NCBI GenBank assembly: GCA_027603945.1
Contig: JADIIU010000025.1
Coordinates: 1-64,000 of the forward strand
Reading direction: 5' to 3'
DNA: 64,000 nucleotides
Origin: Terramyces sp. JEL0728
Lineage: Eukaryota; Chytridiomycota; Chytridiomycetes; Rhizophydiales; Terramycetaceae
Shown piece after piece: positions 29,773 to 41,900 of this stretch. A model generated the notes under the pieces. It had not been told where the DNA came from and ran no database searches. It saw only the letters and a list, made by a program, of their open reading frames with translations. The translations under genes were made by a program, and so were the position numbers. Position 1 is the stretch's first letter, and each line of letters starts with the position of its first letter.

Positions 29773-31644
29773 TTATTCAGACTTTAGTGTAATAAATTTG
29801 GATTTGATTGGCAATGTACAAACCATAGATTTTTCGTATTCTTCCAATTCCAATAATAAATTATCTAGACCGAGTACGTCTTCGCTGGCGGTATTCTTGT
29901 GCCCACGAATTAAACCATCGTAGACATACTTGAATGGCCCCTCGACACCAGTATTTAATACTAGTCCGCGCTTTTTGCGTTTGTTCACCCAAGAAATAGT
30001 TTCCTTAAGACTCTTGTCCCCGCCATTCTCCAATTTCTCTTGCGCTTGTCGTGCCAATTCATCCAATTTCGAGTCGTTTGATTTAATGAATTTTGACCAG
30101 TGCAAGTGCAACAAAGATGGTAGTAACACAGATTCTTTAAAGAATTTTTTGATCAACTCTGTGTCTTGCGATTTGCCATACAAGTACGCCATATCAGAAA
30201 GTACTCTTCTGGCAGGAGTTGGAGAATGCCAAAATCTGAAATTCTTCAGCACTTCCTGGCTGTTGCTGCCAAACATTCCTGCCATTTCTGCTGGCGAATA
30301 ATTTAAATTGTTTTCCTGATTGATTTTCTGGCTGGATTTTTCATGATTATCCACATATTTTTTGAATAGCTCTTGTCCTTGTTCAAGTGTCCCTACTTTT
30401 GACACAACGGCAGTCAAATGGCGTGTGATATCCGTAGATACTGGATTTTCCTCTTCCAAGTGTCTGTTTATTACTTTGATCCATTCCTGCAGTGCTGTGG
30501 TGTTAGAAGATATCGCGAATGAATCCAAGAGAGCAGTATAAGTGTCTAAATCAAGGTACCGTTTTTCATTTAACAGCTTAGACGATACGGTAGATACCAA
30601 GTGGAATAATTCCAGTTCCGTGCATGCTCGAATATAGTGTTTGATTGCGATCAAAGCAGGGTTGTAAATCTGTTGATAATCGTCGTATAATCTAGTGACT
30701 GCCCTATAATTTCCAATTTCATGATGCGCTGCCATTAACCCCTCAAAAATCTTTTTCTCTAGTACCTTGAATTGCTTTGTGAACTGGAAATGTATCTTTT
30801 CTATCATAATTTTATCTTTTTGGTTCTTGAACCCTTCCAAGAAAGCTAATTGTGTATCCATACTAAAATGAATACCCGTTTCAACATAATTGCTATATAT
30901 GCTATCGATATTCTCCGGTTTGTATCTTCTTAGTAGCCCATAGAGCAAGCTGCATATGGATTTGTTTGACACCACGGAATCTGGCCTCGTAGAGTCCAGC
31001 TTCTGCTGATTCATTTTTCGCCAGTGCTTCATTTGGAAAGAATGAAGCAGGTGGAGCTGTTTAGGTTCATTTCTGTAAAGATAAAACAGACAGGTATATA
31101 CAAAATGGTCGGGATCAATCCCGCTTTTTTTGATATCAGAATAAACCAGCAATGCGTCCTGGACATCTCCTTTCCAGCAGAATTCTTTGAGGAATATATG
31201 GTATTCGGATATTCCAAGTGATTTTGATTTCTTGTAAAAATTGTAAATATCCAGTAGTTCTTGTGTAGATAAATGCATTAATTGGTCTTGATTTTCTTGC
31301 AGAAAGAGAGTAATGTACATGAAAGATAATGAATTTGATTTCAGCGATTGTTTCAAGTTTCTTGTTGATTCTGATTCTTGAGTTTTTTGTTGAATTAAAA
31401 AGTCTGTCCAAGCGACAGTAGTCACTGGCTCTAGTTTCTCTTTAGTTGGTTTGACAGGCTTGAATTCTTTTAATTTGGGCTTTGTTTCTTTCTTTAAATC
31501 TAGTAGTTGATTCTTTGGTTCAGCAGGTTTGCTAATCCCATCAATTTTAAAATCAAATTCATCGGCTCTGAATTGCGGCTCAAATAATTTGAGGTTTTTG
31601 CTTGGTTTTAGTTTCCTTTTGAATGCAAAGTTGTACTTTTTCAT
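29773..31644 (-). CDS. PPR-like helical-repeat protein, probably mitochondrial
   Basis: 623 residues, intronless. The N terminus is very basic (MKKYNFAFKRKLKPSKNLK), consistent with organelle targeting or RNA binding. The body is built of helix pairs that resemble degenerate pentatricopeptide repeats, the clearest being DALLVYSDIKKSGIDPDHFV, with others around EGLMAAHHEIGNYRAVTRLY and LDTYTALLDSFAISS. Such proteins usually act in mitochondrial RNA stability or translation. I cannot name the orthologue. Confidence 0.65.
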   Translation of the reverse strand: MKKYNFAFKRKLKPSKNLKLFEPQFRADEFDFKIDGISKPAEPKNQLLDLKKETKPKLKEFKPVKPTKEKLEPVTTVAWTDFLIQQKTQESESTRNLKQSLKSNSLSFMYITLFLQENQDQLMHLSTQELLDIYNFYKKSKSLGISEYHIFLKEFCWKGDVQDALLVYSDIKKSGIDPDHFVYTCLFYLYRNEPKQLHLLHSFQMKHWRKMNQQKLDSTRPDSVVSNKSICSLLYGLLRRYKPENIDSIYSNYVETGIHFSMDTQLAFLEGFKNQKDKIMIEKIHFQFTKQFKVLEKKIFEGLMAAHHEIGNYRAVTRLYDDYQQIYNPALIAIKHYIRACTELELFHLVSTVSSKLLNEKRYLDLDTYTALLDSFAISSNTTALQEWIKVINRHLEEENPVSTDITRHLTAVVSKVGTLEQGQELFKKYVDNHEKSSQKINQENNLNYSPAEMAGMFGSNSQEVLKNFRFWHSPTPARRVLSDMAYLYGKSQDTELIKKFFKESVLLPSLLHLHWSKFIKSNDSKLDELARQAQEKLENGGDKSLKETISWVNKRKKRGLVLNTGVEGPFKYVYDGLIRGHKNTASEDVLGLDNLLLELEEYEKSMVCTLPIKSKFITLKSE

Positions 31645-31854
31645 TTGTTGGACTGGAAAAAGAAAAATATTTTTGACATCTCGTATGGATTATTGCAGGG
31701 GAAATTTATAGATTTAGTACGACTGGTTCTGTTTAACTCAATTCCGTTGGCGCTGAGACTGCATGCGGCAATAGATATGAACAGCGATAGCCTTTAGAGG
31801 TTGTTTTTTCCGAATCAAGATAAACTAATCAAAGTATATTATTCAAACACCAGT

Positions 31855-32384
31855 TTATTCTTCCTTGACAGTCTTGAAGGTAGCGCCTTTTGGTGCTACA
31901 ACTTCAAACACCGATTCAAACGCCAATTCATCCAAATCATTGCATTGGACTTCTTGGTGAATTCCATCCAAGCCTGCAATTAATAAAACTTACGATCCCT
32001 GAGCGCCTTTTTACTGGAAGCATAAATCATTTTGCTTCTGATTCTACCTTCACTAGGATTCCTACATTAACTCCAAATACCAGACAATGAAAATTAGCTT
32101 AGAGCGGACTCCGTTTTGGCCCAAATCGTATTCAAGGTCAAATACGCCGTAACGGGCTTCATCTTTTGGAATCGAGGATTTAAACGATTCATAAATCTCC
32201 GGTGTTGATAATTTGGAAGCTTCTTCAGTGGTCATTGCCTTTTCAACAATGATTTCAGTTGAATTTTGAATTGCAAAGATGATGTAAGAGTACTTTCTTC
32301 CCAATTTCATATCTTCATATGTCTGCAAGACTTTGTTTGATACGCCAACTCCGCTAGACTCCCCATTAGCAATGCACTTACCAT
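31855..32384 (-). CDS. COF1: Cofilin/ADF actin-severing protein
   Basis: 155 residues from four exons. Introns: 32359-32381 (23 nt, directly after the ATG codon), 32062-32080 (19) and 31974-31993 (20). The spliced start M|SSGVGVSNKVLQ, then KLGRKYSYIIF, DEARYGVFDLEYDL, and the actin-binding helix RIRSKMIYASSKKALRDR are classic ADF/cofilin. The first exon is a single codon, so a gene finder with a normal minimum intron length would lose both ends of the protein. It severs and depolymerises actin filaments in the cytoplasm. Confidence 0.95.
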
Positions 32385-32695
32385 ATTGCTTTTGGAAAGC
32401 TGGATTGAACTCTCCCCTCTTTTCTATAGGAGTGGCGCAGCTTGCTGGCTTGAGCCGAAGTAAATGAGAGGTAACACCAAGGAAAGAGCAGGTACGAACA
32501 CTCAAAGCTTAGTGGTCAGGCAGTTCCGGTGAGCACCTTGGATTTGAACTATGCGCAATTATGTTGGCGAGAATCCCACGGGGTAGGCTAACAAGAATTC
32601 CTAAATTGACTTGGCCGGATCACATTAAAGATCTAGCAAATTAAAAATGGGCAAGGCGCCTTCTAAAATAACAGACATTCGCGTTTAAATATATA
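32385..32695. other. Intergenic, upstream of cofilin
   Basis: About 310 bp with no supported gene. A stretch near 32530-32560 vaguely recalls a T-arm but does not fold as a tRNA (see rejected list). Confidence 0.45.
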
Positions 32696-34094
32696 TTAAG
32701 CATACACTTTTCGATGCACTTTAACAACGGTGCTGCCATCCCACCAAACCTGTCCAGAAACAAGACTTTCTCCACCCAAAAAAACTACATTATATCTACA
32801 TTTAACCATTCTAAAGTCAACCGTCACCGATTTAGTCGAGGAAGAAATTAATACTCCGTCAAATTGGAGCAAATCATCTTGCTGCCTGATTTTTTTCACT
32901 TGCATCGGTAGATTGTTAGTCAGTATAACCGTATCGTTGATTCTAATTATCTCAGACCCCAGTCTGCAATATTCGTATTCTTTTGATATTGGAAATGGCA
33001 CTTGCGGTTTCGCATTTGGCTTATCAGTATTAGATGTATATTTCATTGATCCATATGATTTCCAGTGAGATATTCCCTGCGTCAACAAATCACTTGTTAA
33101 ATCAACCACTGATCCTTTTAATTTTGCCGCCACTTGTGGTTCAATGACATTTTGAGTCAGCTTCGCTCCCTGATAGTATCCTGTCACTTTACTATTTGTT
33201 ATTACTACTGGAATAGTGTAATTAGGTGGTGTCGGAATTTCTTCAAAATCCGGAACTGGATAAATTTCGATTTTTGGACATGGTACAGCCCATGAGGATC
33301 GAATGCTGATAGATTGAATTAGAGCTCTATTGTATCTAGGTACATCATCGCAGTATGGTGCCGAAGAATAATAAAGTGGTGCCAGGTTGGAATCTTGTTT
33401 GTGAATCAAATTATTTGTACTAGTTGGCCATTCCTCGTCCAAGTCAGTGTCAATGGTGGATAAGGGAAGCAATTTTACATAATATTCGAATCTATCTTGG
33501 CAATAGGCAGCTATGCGTTTGTTTAGCTGCAGTGAGTAGCCTTCCAGCTCCTTGTCCTTTTCAAACATGGTAGCATGACTTTCAAGTATCGATTTTTCAG
33601 GGTCATTCATTTCCTTGTCGTCTCTACCTATTAACAACACATTACGATTTGATTTTAACCTCATCTCCTTCCACTTGCTCTATTTTGACCGATGGATTAT
33701 TTTCCGAGCTGGTTACAATACTGCTGGGTTTAGCTTCTTCAAAACTAGTCTTTGGTTCAATTAGAGAGGTTTTTAGAGCAGCAGGGCTGGATACAGCAGA
33801 TGCAGTAACCAGTTTTCTTTTGCCTATAATTTGGCAAGGCCATAACTCTTGATTAGCTTCCCAAGTCCAGCAAATATCACCGATACTAAAGCCGGTAGTA
33901 AGTTTATAAACATATTGATATTTTTCCAAGCAAGTCTGAACCCCCAGAATCCTTGGTTCTGGCAATTTTGGTGTTACTGGTTGTTGAACGTCTATTCTAA
34001 GCTTCTTTCTGAATCTGCTAGACCTTCTAATGCTGTTATCAACTGAAGAGTCAACAGTTTCTTGATCGGAATCTCTTTCATCGCTGGAATCCAT
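32696..34094 (-). CDS. Possible chromatin-associated protein
   Basis: 458 residues, two exons joined across a 22-nt intron at 33624-33645. The join KIKS|DDKEMNDPEKS is in frame, whereas unspliced the first frame stops. The N terminus is acidic then basic (IRRSSRFRKKLR). A PWWP- or Tudor-like motif follows (FSIGDICWTWEANQELWPCQII, about residues 68-90). The C-terminal 120 residues include LGSEIIRINDTVILTN, which resembles the opening of BAH-type chromatin domains. The call rests on these weak motif resemblances alone; a divergent Clr2-like silencing factor is one possibility. Confidence 0.6.
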
Positions 34095-34759
34095 TTAATT
34101 GAGGGATAAAAAATACGAGATTTTTCGTGGGTCTTTGTGTTAGAACCAATATGGTTGAACGACAAAATTATTGGGGAAAAAAGGGAAATCAGGCAATCTT
34201 TACAATAAATAAACGTTACACGAGTCTGTAATACCCAGTCCGAGCAGGCTTTGGATAATTATAGTGCCGTTCGCGGACGTGTTTTGTTGGTAAACATGGC
34301 CATATGACACCTAAATGCGGGCAACAGTAAAATCATTCAAACTAGTTCCGGCAGTTGGATAATCGTTGTTTATGTTATCCCCAGCTTAATTCGCTCAATT
34401 TCTCATTGTAGTTGCTGGACTGCTACTCTCAATGAAAGATCTGGCACTTTTCGTTACTTTTCAGCAAGCGGTAGCTTGTTTCAATCACCTTGGTTAATTG
34501 TATTCAAATATCCGTGCTTGCATAAATTTACCGTTGCAGGAAATATGGATGAAAACAGATTCAAATTTGACATCACCAGCAATGAATAAACCTGTAATTT
34601 GCCTTACTTGCCATAATTCTTGCCCATGCTATGGTTTATTTCCCTAAGAGTAATGTTGACTAAAATTGTGGCTTGGCTCCACAATTTTCCAGCTGCTTCC
34701 ACAACATTTCCAAATCCAATAAATACATTGGAATCTGCATTTTCACTTAATTCAGTTTA
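34095..34759. other. Divergent intergenic region
   Basis: 665 bp between the possible chromatin gene (minus) and the DnaJ gene (plus). I found no ORF of note, no RNA gene and no repeat; both promoters must lie here. Confidence 0.5.
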
Positions 34760-35838
34760 ATGGGAAAGGACTATTACAAAATTTTAGATGTTCCAAAAAC
34801 AGTCGACGATGACGCGCTCAAGAAGGCATATCGAAAACTGGCATTGAAATGGCATCCAGACAGAAATCCAGACAACAAGGAACAAGCAGACAAGAAATTC
34901 AAAGAAATCAGCGAAGCTTATGAAGTACTGTCCGATAAGGACAAGCGAGCAATTTATGATCAGTATGGCGAAGAAGGATTAAAGGGAGGTGGTGCTGGAG
35001 CTGGTGGATTCCCAGCTGGTGGATTCCCTGGCGGTACTTTTAATTTCAGCACTTCTAACGGCGGGTTTAGACCTTCGAATCCAGAAGATATCTTCAAAAC
35101 GTTCTTCTCTGCTTTTGGCGGAGCTGGAGGCGATGATGATATGGGTGGATTTGGAGGAATGCCTGGCGGGTTTGCGTCATTTGGTGGAATGCCAGGAATG
35201 GGCAGTATGCCGGGTATTGGAGGTATGCCAAGAGGTTTCTCCAATACAAGTGGAATGGCTGGATCTCGCAAAAGGTAAGATAAAAATCTAACATTAGAAG
35301 ACAGGAAAATCAAGTAGTGCAAAGACCATTCCCGGTATCACTAAACGATCTGTACACTGGTGGCGAAAAGAGACTAAAGGTTACCCGCAAAATTATTGAA
35401 AACGGACAATATTCGCAAGCAGAAAAGATCTTGACCATCAACATCAAACCAGGATGGAAAGTCGGAACTAAAATTAAATTCGCCGGCGAAGGAGATGAAA
35501 CACCAGAAGGACCAACAGACCTGGAATTCGTGATTGAAGAAAAGGAACATACAACTTTCAAGAGAAAAGAGAATGACCTTGTGACTTTGATCAACATTAC
35601 GCTACTGCAGGCTTATAATGGTTTCACAAAGCAAATCACACACCTGGATGGAAGAACAATTACAGTCAGTGGCGGTCAAAATAACGTTTGCCAGCCAGGA
35701 AGTGAAATTGTAGTCAGGGGGGAAGGGATGCCAATATCCAAGATGCCCGGCTCAAAAGGAGACTTGCGCGTTGCTGTGAATGTCATCCTTCCAAATCTCA
35801 ATAATCAACAAAAACAAACATTAGCAAGCATCTTGTAG
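34760..35838 (+). CDS. SIS1: Class II J-domain co-chaperone, Sis1/DNAJB1 type
   Basis: 351 residues after removing one 23-nt intron, 35275-35297 (a 26-nt alternative is also in frame, one residue shorter). The J domain is at 1-70 with HPD at 32-34. A Gly/Phe/Met-rich linker (about 72-170, [11 protein letters not shown] and [11 protein letters not shown]) and two beta-sandwich substrate-binding domains follow. There is no zinc-finger region, hence class II. The length equals that of yeast Sis1. It stimulates Hsp70 ATPase and delivers clients in cytosol and nucleus. The exon join [26 protein letters not shown] restores the conserved start of the substrate-binding region. Confidence 0.93.
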
Positions 35839-35985
35839 ATTAATAAATAATGCTCTAAACGTTTGATTTTTCAACTTAAAACAGAGTGTTGTACGGTACC
35901 TTGAGCGATTTGGTGTTATAAATCGAAATTTAACACGACTTGGATGACATCACGCCTTTCAATTATTTCTTCTTAGCAAATCCCA

Positions 35986-38900
35986 ATGCAAGAATCAGCA
36001 TTGGCTCCAATTACGGAAAAAGCTAAAAATGAAGAAAGCAGAGCCAGCACTGCTGAAATGCAGAGAGCTGCCTCACCAAAAAAATTGGGAGTTGCAGATT
36101 TTGTTAGTACAGATGTGGAAATGGAAAATAGAATATCGAAAGGATACAAAAATACAATGACGTTGCAAGGTTATTGAATATTAATCCAGAACTTGTAAAA
36201 GCATCACAAATCGCGAGGAAAAACAAGGTGATAATGCCTCCAGCGCTCTATGAACGTATCAAAGTCAAACCACCTCCACCAAAGAAATATACTCACCATT
36301 CTCATATTATCGACGAACAATGGATGAGATTAGATAACGCAAAGAATTATTCGCCGCAGGAATCAATTCAAAGGCAAAAGCTATTAAAGCTAAAAGTTAA
36401 AATGGGGGAAAAAGTAGAAAGATACAATGAATCAACGGAAACGAAAAAAAAGGCAAATTTCAGAGAGAGACTGGTTGACTTTTTAATGTAGAATGTTTTT
36501 AAAGATAGAGACCAGCAGAACAGTGATGCTGCTGCACAAAAAGGTAGATTACGATTAATTGAGATGAATACGCAACGCTATTATTGACAAATTTACCTCA
36601 ATCATTCGCTCCCGATCCAAGAACTCACCAGATTCTAAATAGACTGATCAATTCGCTGCCTGTAAATGTCGAAGAAGATGCAATAATAGAAGCATTTTAT
36701 TCTTATTTCAATGCAACCATTCAAACCTGCGGAGTAGCAGATATGGAAGATGTCTGGGTTGATCATATTCTCACATTTATCCCAATGAAATTGCAGAATA
36801 GATTTCCAGAAAAAATCCAAGATCTATTGGATGAAATCAACGATGGGTTTATTGAATCTAGCAGAAAATCCTCTGTTGACTATATTCTCAAAAAGCCTAC
36901 CAAACCCAGCGACAAGTAAGGCAGAATACTTACCTAGAAAGGAAAAGAAAGTAGAGAAATTAGATTTAAACATTTTCAAAGCTTGGTCGCAGCAGTATAC
37001 AGAAAGCAAAATTTACCTTGAACACAACCTGTTCATCACACACCCTATTCATCACGAAATATTTTCATTGGGGTTCAAGTTTTTCAATCTGCAAATAATT
37101 GATACGAATATCATTAAAAACCAAAGGGAGCCTTACCGAATATCGTCTTTCCGAAGTTTGCTGTTATTACAAACTGAAAAGTGCAGAAATGCAGTATGGA
37201 ATGGGTAAATCAGACTTTATATAGATGGATGTCTCATATTGTGCGAATTTGTATTGCAAAATTATTTGTCAAAAAGAAACATGTAGCAGCGGAACACCCT
37301 GGATCCTCCTTTTTCAAATCAATGCAAACCTCTCTCCAGAACCAGTTTCTTGCAATTATCAAGAGATCTTTAGACGATTATCTTGGTTTATTCAACTTGA
37401 ACTTAAAGTCGTATGCTGAAGCAACTGATATTTTGAATACGCTGACAAAAGAACAGAAATCGCCGCGATTCAACGTCCGATTAGAGATTAATTTAGCAAC
37501 AAACACTATTGAATTCGATCCTCCACTTGCAGAAATTGATGAAGTAATGTCTGATAGCGTCCGGCTGCTGCTGTCGGCCTTGGACTCGCTCCCAGCTTTT
37601 GAGGCAGTTTTATTCAACCCCACATCCAAACCGATCATAGATAAAGAGGTTAATTCAATAAAAACATCAGGATTGGATCAGCGAGACACCCATTCAGACG
37701 CCATCGACAATATTTCAATCCTATTAGGAGATTCCCCAACTGTCCCAGTAGAGCTTAATGACAAAATTGTTAAAGATGCCCTAGACTTTCTAAAATCGTA
37801 CGCCAAAAACAGTTTCTCGATCGCAAAGGAATTCACTGATCGTTATGACTACTATTGTGCATTGTTTTCACCTGGACTTGAGGCCAGCATTGCAGAGTAT
37901 TTCGAAGAGCAGCACACCTTTGAAGAAACTTTGTCTGTAAATTCTAATAACCCTAGGAAATTAAGCAATACAAAAGCTTGATTACTCAATTGCTTCAATT
38001 CCCTCAAAAAGAAGAATTGGTGTTATTGGAAGTGAATACATCCGAGTTGCATAGAGTCTTTGTCAACCGAATCAATCATTTATCGTCAAAATTTATCCAA
38101 AAAATAATCGACGATAACATTTCAAACCAAAAGAAAATTTGTCAACGTTATGAAGTAATCCAAGAAAAGGCACTCAGAATTCCTGACGGATTTAAGGAGA
38201 TGGCAGAGCAAATGGAATATATGGAGCAAATTATAAACGTCGAGTTGCCTGACCTGTTGAAATGTCTGGACGAGTCTCGAAATCAAGTTCTGAGTATATT
38301 TAGCCTCACTACTTTGACAGCAGAACATATGGAATTAAATACTGTTACTTTCACTTGGCCACAAAAGATTTCGCCAATTCTAGATCATCACCATCAAATT
38401 ATCAATACAGCCAAATCGAAATCTGAAAATCTACTGAAAGAAAGGAGAATAAAATTCGAACAAGAGCTTGATGAATTAAAGACACAGGTGGATGAGCTGA
38501 AAGAGGTTGGAGATTTGGATGAAATGCCATTTTATGTTAAAAAGGCACAAAATTTGGCGAAACAGCTCCAAACTGCTCAAGAAACAGTCGCAGGATTTAA
38601 CAAAGAAGAAAATCTATTTGGATGGCCAATTACATCTTATCCTCAGAGAAAGAAGATTCTATCAACTTTGGAGCCGTTCCAGGCTCTGTTCACCACCGCA
38701 GTAAATTTCCAAAAAGGATACAAGAGATGGATGGACGGGAGTTTATTGGAACTGGATGCCGAACAGATAGAAGTGGAGTTGGATACTATAAAAAGAGATT
38801 TACATCGTGTAATGGGAACCATTGCAGATGCTCCAGCAACGGAAAATATTGCAAAATCAATTAAAGAAAAGATGGATGAATTTGTTGTCAATATTCCGCT

Positions 38901-41900
38901 CATGCAAGTATTGTGCAATCCCGGTATGCGTGAAAGACATTGGGATCGTATGAGCGATATTGCCAAGTTTGAAATTAGACCTGATAGCCAATCCAGTCTA
39001 CGCAAAATGCTGAAACTCAACCTGGAACCGTTTCTGCCGCTCTTCCAAGAGTGCAGCGACTCTGCACAGAAGGAATACACCTTGGAAAAGAATATGACAA
39101 AGATGCAGCTCGAATGGGAACCGATAGAGTTGATATTGTTACCGTATAGGGAATCTGGAACATTTGTTTTGGCTGGACTTGACGATGCTCAACAGTTGCT
39201 GGATGATCAAATTGTAAAGACACAGAGCATGAGAAGCTCCCCATACATAAAACCATTCGAACAGCAAATAAAAGACTGGGAAAGAAAGTTGATTTTATCA
39301 CAAGAAATTTTCGATGAATGGCTAAAAGTACAAGCGACTTGGCTGTATCTAGAGCCAATCTTTTCCAGCGAGGATATTATGAATCAAATGCCAGAAGAAG
39401 GAAAGAAGTTTAAATTAGTTGACTCTGGATGGAGAAAAATGATGACCACCATAAATAAGGATAGACACATTATGGTAGTCACTGATATTCCAAACTTGCT
39501 TGAAGACTTGCAAAAAAGTACAGTGTACCTAGAGGAAATCCTGAAGGGACTGAATTCCTACTTGGAGGTAAAAAGACTCTATTTCCCAAGATTCTTCTTC
39601 CTATCTAACGACGAAATGCTTGAAATTCTCAGTGAAACCAAAGATCCGACCAGAGTCCAACCTCATTTGAAAAAGTGCTTTGAAGGCGTTGCAACCTTGG
39701 AATTTGATAAAAACTTGGATATCATCAGTCTTTATTCTTCAGAAAAGGAAAGGCTGCCGCTGGTGGAAAAAGTATCAACTGTTGAAGCAAAAGGCTCTGT
39801 TGAAAAATGGCTGAGTGGGGTGGAAAACATGATGATAAAAAGCGTACAGCACACTGCACAGCTGGCATATACTGCCTTTACTCAGAATCCCAGAGAAAAA
39901 TTTGTGCTGGAGTGGCCAGGGCAAGTGGTTATTGCAGTCAGTCAAATATTTTGGACCTTGGGTCTTGAAAAAGCAATTTTGGAAGGAAAGCAAGCAATGG
40001 AAGCCTACCTGGCAAAATCAAATGACGAACTGAATGAAATTATCAAATTAGTGCGAGGCGAGCTCCCTAAAATGGCAAGATACACTCTCGGAGCGTTGGT
40101 AGTTATTGACGTGCATGCAAGAGACGTAGTCAGCAATTTGATAAACGACCAAGTCAAGGAATTAAATGACTTTTCGTGGCTGTCTCAACTTCGATACTAC
40201 TGGGAAGATGGAAACGTAATAGTTAGGATGATAAACGCGCATAAAAAATATGGCTATGAATATTTAGGTAACTCTGCACGGTTAGTTATTACCCCACTCA
40301 CTGATCGCTGCTACAGAACCCTAATTGGTGCACTACATTTGAATCTCGGTGGTGCTCCAGAAGGTCCTGCTGGTATTTATTCTTAATGTTAGGGACCGGG
40401 AAGACTGAAACCACAAAAGATTTAGCCAAAGCGTTAGCCAAACAATGTGTGGTGTTCAACTGTTCCGACGGATTAGACTATCTTGCTATGGGTAAATTCT
40501 TTAAAGGTTTGGCATCCTCGGGGGCTTGGGCTTGTTTTGATGAATTTAACAGAATCGACCTTGAAGTACTTTCTGTTGTGGCACAACAAGTGTTGACAAT
40601 TCAGAGAGCAGTTGCGATGGGAGTAAAGGAGTTTTCCTTTGAAGGAACTATTTTACGCCTTAACCCACAATGTGCAGTATTTATCACAATGAACCCGGGG
40701 TATGCTGGTAGATCAGAACTGCCTGACAATTTAAAAGCGCTTTTTAGAACAGTTGCCATGATGGTTCCTGATTACACCCTAATATCTGAAATCACACTCT
40801 ACTCTTGCGGGTTTATAGGTGCCCGAAACCTGGCTAGGAAAATTACTGCAACATACAGGCTTTGTTCTGAACAATTATCAAGCCAAGACCACTACGATTA
40901 TGGCATGAGAGCAGTCAAGAGTGTGCTGACTGCCGCAGGAAACCTAAAGCTAAAATATCCAGACGAAGATGAACAAATCTTGGTGCTGCGATCAATCATT
41001 GATGTCAATTTGCCAAAGTTTTTGTCTCAAGATATTTCACTATTTAAAGGTATCACAAGCGACTTGTTCCCTGGAGTAGTGCTACCAAAGCCAGATTACG
41101 CGATTTTAGAAACGGGTATAGAAAAGGCATGTGAAAAACTCAACCTGCAAATGGTTCCTGCGTTTATTGAAAAAACCATTCAACTGTATGAAATGATGTT
41201 GGTCCGGCATGGATATATGTTGGTAGGTGAGCCATTTTCAGGAAAGACGTGTGCATATAAGGTATTGGCAGACGCTCTGACCGAAATCGGATCAAATCAG
41301 CCAGAAGGTGCTGAAACCGAATGGTTAAAAGTTCAATACAAAGTGCTGAATCCGAAATCAATTACAATGGGGCAGTTATATGGGCAATTCGATCCGGTCT
41401 CACACGAATGGACCGATGGTGTTCTTGCAACCAGCTTCAGAAATTTCGCAAGCAGCATCAGTCCAGATAGGAAATGGGTAATCTTTGACGGTCCTGTAGA
41501 TGCAATTTGGATTGAAAATATGAATACTGTGCTAGATGACAACAAGAAGCTTTGCTTAATGAGCGGTGAAATTATTCAGCTGTCAAATACAATGAGTTTG
41601 ATGTTTGAGGTGATGGATCTAGCTGTAGCATCCCCAGCAACTGTAAGTAGATGCGGCATGGTCTATATGGAACCGCAGCGATTAGGATGGAAGCCGCTGA
41701 TGCAATCCTGGTTCAAAACTGTGTCTTACTTGTCTCAGAAATCAAAAGATTCGCTGGAGGAATTGTTTGATTATTTTGTGCCCAATGCCCTATATTTTGT
41801 CAAGAACGAGTGCAAGGAGTTGGCGCCAACATCTGAAATTGGATTGGTTAATTCCTTGATTCGTTTGCTAAACTCCCACTTTGAGCTTATAAACAAGAAT

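Noticed and set aside
32521..32600. tRNA-like stretch (GGATTTGAAC on the plus strand)
   Set aside because: The would-be T stem pairs poorly and no matching acceptor or D arm is found.
35986..36491. Separate small gene upstream of the dynein
   Set aside because: Introns 36488-36508 and 36544-36563 connect it in frame to the dynein N-terminal region, and the downstream part has no ATG of its own.
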